This document shows positions 1-6,337 of a DNA stretch of 7,932 nt, piece after piece (positions within the stretch are counted from its first letter, which is position 1; each line of letters starts with the position of its first letter). The notes under the pieces were generated by a model. It was not told the DNA's origin, made no database searches, and saw only the letters and a list, made by a program, of their open reading frames with translations. This stretch comes from Cloacimonetes bacterium UBA5210 (GTDB lineage: Bacteria > Cloacimonadota > Cloacimonadia > Cloacimonadales > Cloacimonadaceae). Made by a program: the position numbers and the translations under genes. The stretch is from positions 1-7,932 of the forward strand of contig DHVK01000042.1 in NCBI GenBank assembly GCA_002412625.1. Direction: 5' to 3'.

Positions 1-23
1 GTGTAAAAAATGGGACAGGGTCA
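1..23. repeat. Probable IS3-family terminal inverted repeat (element lies left of the window)
   Basis: Read on the minus strand from base 23, the sequence starts TGACCCTGTCCCATTTTT. It aligns without gaps to the end-like sequence at 921-944, which starts TGACCATACCCCAATTTATA, with about 17 of 23 positions identical. TG at the outer tip and a TGACC..(C)CC core are usual for IS3-family ends. The tip points right, so the body of this element would lie before base 1. No transposase is visible here, so this is inferred from the match alone. Confidence 0.45.
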
Positions 24-233
24 GCCATTGTGAATCAAATTAGTTTGAACTGACAAAGACAAATCAAGTAAGTGACGGAATATTTCCATTGACCAGATTA
101 GATAATTCTAGTTTCTTGAGCTAACCTCTGGTTTTCGATAGATATTATTACTGGTACAGATTATTGTAGAGTTCACATACAGCTTTACGAAGAGACAATG
201 GTAAGTGCATACTTAACTTATTATATCAAGGAT

Positions 234-240
234 AAAGGAG
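234..240 (+). promoter_or_regulatory. Ribosome binding site for the lipoprotein gene
   Basis: AAAGGAG sits 7 bases before the ATG at 248, a near-ideal Shine-Dalgarno. It fixes the start although the resulting n-region is long. A possible promoter further up (TTGAGC at 116-121, TAGATA at 139-144, 17-base spacing) is only weakly supported. Confidence 0.7.
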
Positions 241-247
241 AATACTC

Positions 248-892
248 ATGATACTTATTTTCAGGTTACTTCAGAATGCGCTAAAGAAGGTGATTCCCAG
301 ATTACTCGCTTCAACTGTCGTTATTTTACTGATGTTACTAGTAGGATCGTGTAGCGCTAATCCTAGCAGTAATAAAGCTACTTTAATCCCTGAAATTACT
401 AAACAAATAATGCCTTTTTCTGAGGAACAGTTATTGGAATATTTACGAAGTAGTCAATTTCTAGATCCAATTGAGGGGGTCTGGTCTGAAAGCTCATTAG
501 TGCAGTTAAAATATGATAACAAACTCGATATGTCACAGAGCTACAATAAGATAAATTCGACAAAAGATAAGCGTATAGTATTAGTGGTCAAAGAAGATCT
601 CAAACAAAGTTCGTCTTTCGTAATATTATTCTATAAACAAGGCACAGTGATATCTGATCAAAGATTTGGCGAGTATTCCACAACCTTAGTCAAAGATCTG
701 ATAGATTCCTCAAAATACTATGGTTCTGCTAGTGGCCTAGTTAACGGGAAACCAATCCATATTTCTTCAGAATATATCTTGAATGGAGATAAGCTGCATA
801 CGGTAACCACTAGTGAGGCAAATGTGGGAGGCGATCCAAATCACCATTTTTTAATGAAAACTGAGTTTCTTTACCAAAGGATGGATAATTAG
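248..892 (+). CDS. Putative lipoprotein of unknown function
   Basis: The 214-residue product starts with a long basic n-region (residues 1-18, with R6, K13, K14 and R18). A hydrophobic stretch follows (19-32) and then a lipobox-like VGSC with the acceptor Cys at residue 35. It is therefore probably cut by signal peptidase II and lipid-anchored outside the cytoplasmic membrane. The mature part is polar, with no further membrane segment, and looks beta-rich. It contains DPIEGVW near residues 73-79, a motif I recall from secreted hypothetical proteins of Bacteroidota and relatives, some of them lipocalin-like; that link is weak. No catalytic motif is recognisable. The AAAGGAG site at 234-240 supports the start. 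The gene stands alone, facing the minus-strand genes, between two IS-end-like sequences (1-23 and 921-944), so it may have been moved or isolated by transposition. Confidence 0.75.
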   Translation: MILIFRLLQNALKKVIPRLLASTVVILLMLLVGSCSANPSSNKATLIPEITKQIMPFSEEQLLEYLRSSQFLDPIEGVWSESSLVQLKYDNKLDMSQSYNKINSTKDKRIVLVVKEDLKQSSSFVILFYKQGTVISDQRFGEYSTTLVKDLIDSSKYYGSASGLVNGKPIHISSEYILNGDKLHTVTTSEANVGGDPNHHFLMKTEFLYQRMDN

Positions 893-921
893 TAGTGAAT
901 ATTAACAGCGAGGAACTAATT
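887..921. repeat. Perfect 7-bp inverted repeat at the lipoprotein stop codon
   Basis: AATTAGT (887-893, including the stop codon) and ACTAATT (915-921) are exact inverted copies separated by 21 bases. The arms are AT-rich, the loop is long and no T-run follows, so a rho-independent terminator is unlikely. The right arm ends at the first base of the IS3-like end, so it may partly reflect the insertion site. Chance is a fair alternative. Confidence 0.25.
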
Positions 922-944
922 GACCATACCCCAATTTATAGACC
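921..944 (-). repeat. IS3-family-like terminal inverted repeat, transposase 3' side
   Basis: The sequence reads TGACCATACCCCAATTTATA and onward, starting with the TG tip usual for IS3-family ends. The stop codon of the transposase fragment (936-938) lies within it, as is common at the orfB end of these compact elements. It resembles the inverted sequence at 1-23 at about 17 of 23 positions. No matching second end of this element is seen near 1300, in line with its being a truncated copy. No clear target duplication is visible. Confidence 0.55.
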
Positions 945-1310
945 AATCTGTAATGGTGAATTCGCTTTGAAATTATCGGAATAGATAAACTCGTAGGGAG
1001 CCATGTAATTCAGAGACCGATGCGGTCGTTCTTCATTGTAGTGACTAACCCAATTCATAATAAGTTCTCTTGCTTCAACTAAATTGCGGAAGATATGCCT
1101 ATCAAGACATTCCTTCCTCATCTTACCATTGAAACTCTCGATAAAGCCATTCTGAGGTGGCTTACCTTTTGCTATGATACCTAACTGAACTCCAGTCTCG
1201 TCTGCCCATTTGAGCATAACTTTGCTGGCAAACTCCGGTCCGTTGTTGCATTTGATCGTTTTGAGAAGTTCGCGTAGTGGAGCTTGAGTGTTCATGTACC
1301 AGCTAAACAA
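936..1310 (-). pseudogene. IS3-family transposase (OrfB/integrase core), C-terminal fragment
   Basis: The 124-codon frame matches the C-terminal half of an IS3-type DDE transposase (rve integrase core). It shows NNGPEF at residues 23-28, GKPPQNGFIESFNG, RKECLD, and the C-terminal signature YNEERPHRSLNYMAPYEF. The full protein is usually about 270-300 residues, so the N-terminal half with the first catalytic Asp is missing, as is any orfA. The second catalytic Asp, normally in DNGPEF, is Asn here (codon AAC). The catalytic Glu in IESFNG is kept at the usual D-35-E spacing. The product should be inactive. The frame begins inside or next to the 3' end of mcrC with no ribosome binding site seen, so it is a remnant and not an expressed gene. 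Confidence 0.9.
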
Positions 1311-2730
1311 AGTCTTCCATGTCTCTATCTAAACATTTTGTTCCATTCCAGGGAATATCGCCAGGGTAAGCACTCTGCCGAAACCATCCATCCAAAGTAT
1401 CCGCCAGTTCTTGCCTGGTATTAGCGAATATGTCACTCAGTTTTGTATCTTCATTATGCTGCTGAGTAAACAGAGCTTGATTGATAATAGGAACCTGCAG
1501 AGCTCTTATGGTTACCTTCTTCTTACCGGCAAACTCATCTTCTATAATAATCTTAACATTCTTGTCAGCATCACTCATTATTGTACCTGGGTAAAAAAGC
1601 CATACTTGGTCAATCTCAAATCTCACCGCATAGGCAAGCATTTGATAGAGATCACTTTGCGATATTCCTTTATGTGGATCATCAGGTTTTGCATAGATAA
1701 TCTTGTATTTTGCATCCGCGATCAGGCGAGTACTCTTGTAGCTAAGTATCATATCCGGCTTTATGGTAAAAGTTCTCTCTGTATCCAGAGTCTTTTCTGC
1801 ATTCTGTGAGGTAACTTTAACGCCATCGATTTCTCTGTCTATAAACCCCACCAGAAAATCCTCAAACAGATAATCCATGGGGAGCAAAAAAGCAAACAAT
1901 TTGAGGTCATTCTTGTATCCGTAGGCTATGCTGTTGTTTAGGAATAAATAGCAGTAATCCTTCACCGTTTGGAAATCTTCATGATATATGTTAAACCGGA
2001 TGCTGGCACAATCCTCTGCCGTAGCCGTGCAATCCTCCACCTCATCCAGGATGACCAGAATTTCTTGCAATAACCTTGTGTTATCATTGTTCTTTGTAAC
2101 GCAAAGCAGCATGCCGGTTACATACTTGACGATGCGGTTGAATTTATTGTCCATACACACGGGATCATGGGAACAGCTCAGTTTGTGCCATCTACCCCTG
2201 GAGAGATTCTCTGTGATGTATTGTTGCACATTCAAACGCCCCTTGATATAAGATAGTTCTTCATCCACCTCATCATATTGTTGATATATTGCATTGCTCA
2301 ATAGCTCAAGGGTATATCGCGCAAACAGGTAGATCAATACTTCAAAAAAATCACTTTTATGCCCTTCCAGGCTGGTCTTGTAGCTGGGAAACTTAATCTT
2401 ACGGCAATAGCTGAGCCACCATAGAATATGATACTGGATTGCCAAAACATCATCTTCGGTATAATCTCTGCCTTTATCATACAAGATCTTGGGGAGGAGG
2501 TTAATCCTGGTATTATCAAAGTGTATTACTCCCACATACTTCTGTGATCTAAGCTCGGATGTTTTATGGAGAAACTGGATAAACTGCTGTGTCTCCTCTG
2601 CTTCAGAAGCGGTTTCATCATACCATCTACCTTTCTCCCTTTTCTCCCAGATGTTTTCCAGAAATTCTTCCAAACCATCTGCAGATTCGCTTAACTGAAT
2701 CTTGTTTTGGTACTCAAACAGGTTGTTCAT
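1303..2730 (-). CDS. mcrC: McrC-family nuclease subunit of an McrBC modification-dependent restriction system
   Basis: The 475-residue protein matches the McrC family. N-terminal and middle parts carry family features such as YIKGRLNVQQYI (161-172) and the region around DNKFNRIVKYV (194-204). The C-terminal half holds a PD-(D/E)XK nuclease core: KPD with Asp326, then IADAKYK with Asp339 and Lys341, followed by SDLYQMLAYA (359-368), the helix that usually follows this core. In known systems McrC binds the McrB hexamer, stimulates its GTPase and cuts DNA between methylated recognition sites. It is longer than E. coli McrC (about 350 residues), mainly at the N-terminus and in a C-terminal tail. 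Its start overlaps the mcrB stop by 17 bases and has only a weak ribosome site, so translation is probably coupled. The last codons overlap the transposase remnant, and the final 10-20 residues may not be native. Confidence 0.92.
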   Translation of the reverse strand: MNNLFEYQNKIQLSESADGLEEFLENIWEKREKGRWYDETASEAEETQQFIQFLHKTSELRSQKYVGVIHFDNTRINLLPKILYDKGRDYTEDDVLAIQYHILWWLSYCRKIKFPSYKTSLEGHKSDFFEVLIYLFARYTLELLSNAIYQQYDEVDEELSYIKGRLNVQQYITENLSRGRWHKLSCSHDPVCMDNKFNRIVKYVTGMLLCVTKNNDNTRLLQEILVILDEVEDCTATAEDCASIRFNIYHEDFQTVKDYCYLFLNNSIAYGYKNDLKLFAFLLPMDYLFEDFLVGFIDREIDGVKVTSQNAEKTLDTERTFTIKPDMILSYKSTRLIADAKYKIIYAKPDDPHKGISQSDLYQMLAYAVRFEIDQVWLFYPGTIMSDADKNVKIIIEDEFAGKKKVTIRALQVPIINQALFTQQHNEDTKLSDIFANTRQELADTLDGWFRQSAYPGDIPWNGTKCLDRDMEDFV

Positions 2731-4735
2731 CTTTTGCTTCTATCTTTATTGGCCACTTGTCCTCCACTATCTCAAGGCCGGCATAGTGTAATATTTCGGT
2801 AATCTCTTTCCGGTCGTTCATAAAATACTCCATTAAAAGCGGGATCACTTTGCTGTTAATCTGTTTAAAGCGGTCGTAATCTTTGCCCATAAAGTATGAA
2901 TGCCCAATCTGGTAGTCACAACCCTTCTTTTTGGCTATTTTTTCGTTAATTTTCCTAAGTATCTCAACATCATGAATTTCGTGATCCGGAATGTTATATA
3001 GGGGATACATAGCCTCAAACTCAAATCTTCTGCGCAAAGCAATATCCAACAGCGCCAGTGACTTGTCTGCTGTATTCATGGTACCGATTATGTACAGATT
3101 GGATGGCACCATAAACTCATCACCGGAAGGTAATGTGCACTTCAAAGGAATTTCACCATGCGACCTCTTATCAGGTTCGATGAGTGTAATCAACTCACCA
3201 AACACTCTGGACATATTAGCCCGATTGATTTCATCAATCACAATCACGTAACGGGGGACATCTTCTGAGATAAAATGAAGGTCTTGTAGCTCTATTGTGT
3301 TCAATAGGTCTTTTTTGCTTTCATAGGTCTGATCTTCATAAACATCAGGTGCTATATCGGGAGCTACAGAATATTTATCAAAATACTTGATAAACTGATT
3401 GAGTACAGCCCAATAGCAGGTTGCGTTACACCCGCGTATAGCATTACGGATATCTTCCTGTATATTTTTAATCATTTCTATTTGGGGGAATTTCTTATAT
3501 AATTCCAACAAACGCCTACGTGATACCAGATACTTTTTAGTTTTGCCAGCATGCTGCACTTCAATGTTTTTATTACTATTAGATGAGACGAAATGGACAG
3601 TAGACTGGCTTATAGTAGGCATATCCTTATCTTCGCGCTTTTCAAGCTCATCGATGAAATCGAGGTATACTTCTGCAGGATCAGGTTTGATTGTCACCTG
3701 AGAGTTTGTCTTTTTACTATGTTTGTAATACTCATAAAGTGCATTCACGCAGCAGCGCATGAAAACCCCATCACTTTTCGTAAACGACAGAGAACCTTTT
3801 TCCTGAACATCAGGTCTTAAGCCCTGGATAAAATCTTCATAGCTGTAGTTCTGATGAAAGGTTATAAACTCTATTCTATTGCCCAGCTCTCGGTTAAAAA
3901 CCTCTTTTGCTTCTTCAATTCCTGTCATTGGGCGTCTCTCAATGATTTCCGCTGCCCGTATAATAGTATTGTAAGTCTTACCCGTACCGGGAGGGCCATA
4001 AAGAATAAGATTCAAGGGGTATTGACTTAGAATTGTATCAGTGCTTTGTGCTTGTGAAGGAGTAAGGTCTCTCGTTTCAGAGGTTTCATTGTCACTGCTA
4101 AGGTGATAGGCAGCGTCCAATATTTCATAAAAAGGGGCATTAGTTGTTGCTTTTATTTTGGATAACAGCTCAAGATACTTTGTGTTCTGCTTGATGCCAT
4201 ATTCTTTATCAAGATATGTTTTGATGTGATCATTAATGGGCAGATAACGCTCAGGAGCAATCAGATACATTGAAGCTGACAGCCTTACTAACTCCATTCC
4301 AGTGACAGCTTTGGTTCTAGCAAACAGTTCGTCAGTAACCTTATCTTCAAGGATTATGAAGAAGAAATCCCAAAGTTGATTAATCTCACTGTCATCACCG
4401 CTGCCTTGATACCCTACTAACCAAGTACTCTGCACATATGCTCTAGTATACCCGGATAGGTCTGAAGGCACGAAGATTTGTAATCTCGTGGCAATATTCT
4501 GCAAAATCTTTAAGCACTTTTCAGGACCATACTTGTAGATCATAAGGAAAAAACTGAAGGGATCTATTTTACGAATCCGTTGCCGATTATTCTGTGCATC
4601 AGTATAATCGAGCGCTGTGACTCCTACTTCAGACAGCAAGTTAATCAATTCCTCCTGCTTGTCCCGCATAGTCTTAAGGTAATCTACAAGCTCCTTATGA
4701 GTTTGAATCCAGGCATATTTTTGTTCTTCTGGCAT
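2714..4735 (-). CDS. mcrB: McrB-family AAA+ GTPase, motor and recognition subunit of McrBC restriction system
   Basis: The frame is open from 4762 (682 codons), but I favour the ATG at 4735 (673 residues): GGAGG at 4744-4748 lies 8 bases before it, and the 4762 ATG has no good site. Numbering below uses the longer form. Residues 10-230 are a helical N-terminal region that I do not recognise as the E. coli methyl-DNA-binding domain; by family logic it should set target specificity. The AAA+ core has Walker A GPPGTGKT (256-263), Walker B VIVIDE (506-511) followed by INRANMSRVFGEL, the McrB-type nucleotide motif MNTADKS (562-568; E. coli has R for K), and ALRRRF with candidate arginine finger (575-580). 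McrB proteins bind and hydrolyse GTP, form hexamers and move DNA. About 250 residues separate Walker A and B, against roughly 95 in E. coli, so a large insertion is present. It is the first gene of the mcrBC pair. Confidence 0.93.
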   Translation of the reverse strand: MPEEQKYAWIQTHKELVDYLKTMRDKQEELINLLSEVGVTALDYTDAQNNRQRIRKIDPFSFFLMIYKYGPEKCLKILQNIATRLQIFVPSDLSGYTRAYVQSTWLVGYQGSGDDSEINQLWDFFFIILEDKVTDELFARTKAVTGMELVRLSASMYLIAPERYLPINDHIKTYLDKEYGIKQNTKYLELLSKIKATTNAPFYEILDAAYHLSSDNETSETRDLTPSQAQSTDTILSQYPLNLILYGPPGTGKTYNTIIRAAEIIERRPMTGIEEAKEVFNRELGNRIEFITFHQNYSYEDFIQGLRPDVQEKGSLSFTKSDGVFMRCCVNALYEYYKHSKKTNSQVTIKPDPAEVYLDFIDELEKREDKDMPTISQSTVHFVSSNSNKNIEVQHAGKTKKYLVSRRRLLELYKKFPQIEMIKNIQEDIRNAIRGCNATCYWAVLNQFIKYFDKYSVAPDIAPDVYEDQTYESKKDLLNTIELQDLHFISEDVPRYVIVIDEINRANMSRVFGELITLIEPDKRSHGEIPLKCTLPSGDEFMVPSNLYIIGTMNTADKSLALLDIALRRRFEFEAMYPLYNIPDHEIHDVEILRKINEKIAKKKGCDYQIGHSYFMGKDYDRFKQINSKVIPLLMEYFMNDRKEITEILHYAGLEIVEDKWPIKIEAKDEQPV

Positions 4736-4743
4736 TATCTGTT

Positions 4744-4748
4744 CCTCC
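4744..4748 (-). promoter_or_regulatory. Shine-Dalgarno that selects the mcrB start
   Basis: On the minus strand GGAGG is followed by 8 bases and then ATG (4735-4733), giving a protein starting MPEEQKYAW. The ATG at 4762 is preceded by an AT-rich stretch without purine complementarity to 16S rRNA. The Shine-Dalgarno would itself lie inside the coding part of the longer form. Confidence 0.75.
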
Positions 4749-4835
4749 AGCAATTTATTCATATCATTTACTTGACCGACTACTATTTAGTAATATTGAA
4801 ACCTTGCAACGATGTCCCATTTTAAGCCAACTTCT

Positions 4836-4853
4836 CAAATCACTAATGATTTG
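4836..4853. promoter_or_regulatory. Inverted repeat upstream of mcrB, possible operator
   Basis: CAAATCA (4836-4842) and TGATTTG (4847-4853) form a perfect 7-bp inverted repeat around CTAA. It lies about 100 bases before the mcrB start in the only sizeable spacer between fic and mcrBC. Compact symmetry suits a dimeric DNA-binding regulator. No T-run follows on either strand, so it is a poor terminator for fic. No convincing promoter boxes could be assigned nearby. Confidence 0.35.
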
Positions 4854-5042
4854 TAAGCAGTGATCATCATAGAGCTTAACCCCGGGTGGCAAGGCACACA
4901 TTATGGAATAATTCCTATGTTTCTAATAGCTTAGAGACCTCTTTTGAATATAAGTCTCTTTCCCATACAATCAGGCTGTTGTTGGAGTATTTCGAGACTT
5001 GTGTATCAGCTTTTCCAACACCGTTCATATTTATAAAACTCT

Positions 5043-6113
5043 CTACTCTGACCTGGTTAAGTTACTATAAAGGGCTTTATTTATATAAAAATTCGAGCGT
5101 CCGATTTTCTCTTTTTGAAGTAAACCGTCTTCTGCTAACTCATCAAGGTACTTTGTGGCGGTAATTCTGCTAATATTCAAATCCCGCATCAGAAAGTCGA
5201 TCTTGGTATAGGGGTGATAAAACAGGCTGTTGATCAAATCCTGGCTATAGAACTTATGTTTAGATCGTATCCGATGCTTATATTCTAGAAGTGAAGCCCT
5301 GATAGATTGAATAACTGAGATAGTCTGACGTGATGTCGATTCCACTGCTTCCAGCATGAATAAAATCCATTCCTCCCACGCTTCTTCATCCCGTACTTTT
5401 TGGAGCAACCTGTAGTAATCACTTTTATGTCTTACAATATGCCGGCTTAAGTAGAGAACCGGAATATCAAGCAGTTGTTTATGCACTAAATACAAGACAT
5501 TGATAATGCGTCCAGTACGGCCATTTCCATCATAGAAGGGGTGTATGCTCTCAAACTGGAAGTGGATGATAGCCATTTTCACCAGGATGTCAGCATCATA
5601 CATGTGGTCATCATTAATGAAAAGCTCAAGATTGCTCATGAGATCGACTATGTCCTGGGGATTCTGGGGCGGGATATAAACTGTTTTGCCTGTTTGCTCA
5701 TTTATCAGTTCAGTTCCTGCCAAAACCCGGAAACCTGAGCGATGATTTTCAAGCTTTGAATGAATATCGATGATGAAATTTGAGGTCAATAGGGAATTCT
5801 TTCGAACCAGGTCAAATCCTGCCTTTAGAGCGGATACGTAGTTCTTAACTTCCTTTGCCGACGCATTTACAGCGTATTCTGGGAAAAGCTCTTCTCTGTA
5901 TAGGTCATCATTGGTTGTGATTATGTTCTCTATTGCAGAACTATCTTTCGCCTCTTGGAGGGAGAGTGTGTTTATCAGAATTGCTTGATTGGGGATGCTT
6001 GCGGATATTCCCTTCAATTCTGCCAGATAACGATGTGCAGATGCCGTCTTTTTTAGAATTGCTTTGGTCTCTAAATCTATTTCTGGAGGTAAAAGTTTTG
6101 GGATAGTGCTCAT
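5043..6113 (-). CDS. Fic-family protein (predicted AMPylator) with N-terminal inhibitory motif and C-terminal winged helix
   Basis: The 356-residue protein carries a complete Fic signature HPFYDGNGRTGR (191-202), including catalytic His191, acidic Asp195 for metal binding, and the GNGR anion-binding turn. Fic enzymes usually transfer AMP from ATP to a hydroxyl side chain of a target protein. DSSAIENI (57-64) fits the class II inhibitory helix [S/T]xxxE[G/N], with Glu62 expected to block the ATP gamma-phosphate site until relieved. The flap for target docking is probably TGKTVYIPP (141-149). Residues about 303-345 (LMRDLNISRITATKYLDELAEDGLL) look like a winged helix, so DNA binding or autoregulation is plausible. 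Length and order fit the common Fic_N-Fic-wHTH type. AGGAG at 6121-6125, 7 bases before the ATG, supports the start. The ATG overlaps the TGA of the preceding small ORF. The target is unknown, and a link to mcrBC is only positional. Confidence 0.93.
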   Translation of the reverse strand: MSTIPKLLPPEIDLETKAILKKTASAHRYLAELKGISASIPNQAILINTLSLQEAKDSSAIENIITTNDDLYREELFPEYAVNASAKEVKNYVSALKAGFDLVRKNSLLTSNFIIDIHSKLENHRSGFRVLAGTELINEQTGKTVYIPPQNPQDIVDLMSNLELFINDDHMYDADILVKMAIIHFQFESIHPFYDGNGRTGRIINVLYLVHKQLLDIPVLYLSRHIVRHKSDYYRLLQKVRDEEAWEEWILFMLEAVESTSRQTISVIQSIRASLLEYKHRIRSKHKFYSQDLINSLFYHPYTKIDFLMRDLNISRITATKYLDELAEDGLLQKEKIGRSNFYINKALYSNLTRSE

Positions 6114-6337
6114 ATACTTACTCCTGTTTGCATAAGGAATCTAGATTTTCTATACATGTCCTTAGTGATATGTATATGAAAGTGGCTTTTTCTATATATA
6201 TCATAGGGGACGTGTATACGAAAGTGGCTTTTTCTATATATATCAACAGATAGCTCTTGCATGATAGCCAATCGAATCTGTGCTTTTTGGGGTTGTGATA
6301 AGGGGATGTAAGTCTTGCTGCCCATATTCTTTTTCAT
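6110..6337 (-). CDS. Small repeat-containing ORF overlapping the fic start (hypothetical)
   Basis: This 75-codon frame ends in TGA overlapping the fic ATG by the ATGA arrangement typical of coupled translation. Residues 5-31 (MGSKTYIPLSQPQKAQIRLAIMQELSV) look like an ordinary soluble helical segment. Residues 32-73 are three 14-residue repeats beginning DIYRKSHF, DIYRKSHF and DMYRKSRF, each followed by a basic or hydrophobic tail. I recognise no family. Neither candidate start (6337, or Met5 at 6325) has a strong ribosome site. It could be a fic partner peptide, a leader ORF, or simply an open frame through a 42-bp DNA repeat (42 is divisible by 3, so a frame open in one unit tends to stay open). 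Support is the ATGA junction and absence of stops across all units. Confidence 0.35.
   Translation of the reverse strand: MKKNMGSKTYIPLSQPQKAQIRLAIMQELSVDIYRKSHFRIHVPYDIYRKSHFHIHITKDMYRKSRFLMQTGVSI
6119..6244 (-). repeat. 42-bp tandem repeat, three units, directly upstream of fic
   Basis: Three consecutive 42-base units lie at 6203-6244, 6161-6202 and 6119-6160. On the minus strand units 1 and 2 are identical over their first 25 bases, which include TATAGAAAAAGCCACTTTC, and agree at about 34 of 42 positions. Unit 3 keeps GTATAGAAAA and diverges after that. The last unit contains the fic ribosome binding site. The AT-rich TATATATA segment could hold promoter or regulator sites as well as coding capacity. 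There are no spacers, so it is not a CRISPR array. Confidence 0.85.

Noticed and set aside
68..79. Shared 12-mer TAAGTGACGGAA at the left end and near 7599
   Set aside because: A match of this length is expected about once by chance in 8 kb, and its surroundings do not align.
1411..1809. Plus-strand frame of 132 codons
   Set aside because: It lies wholly inside mcrC on the opposite strand. McrC has clear family motifs, and this frame has no recognisable features.
2991..3251. Plus-strand frame of 86 codons
   Set aside because: It is antisense to the conserved Walker B and MNTADKS region of mcrB and has no family match that I can see.
4813..4823. TGTCCCATTTT, an inverted match to bases 7-17, as a third IS end
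   Set aside because: Several 11-base matches are expected by chance in a window this size. The flanks do not continue the match, and no transposase is nearby.
4933..4959. AGAGAC/GTCTCT inverted repeat as a fic terminator
   Set aside because: The arms are 6 bp with a 15-base loop and no T-run follows on the minus strand, so it is at chance level.
4886..5164. Plus-strand frame of 92 codons in the fic-mcrB spacer
   Set aside because: It has no ribosome site, overlaps the fic 3' end on the other strand, and its composition looks random.
6119..6244. CRISPR array
   Set aside because: The 42-bp units are directly adjacent with no unique spacers, the last unit is degraded, and no cas gene is present.
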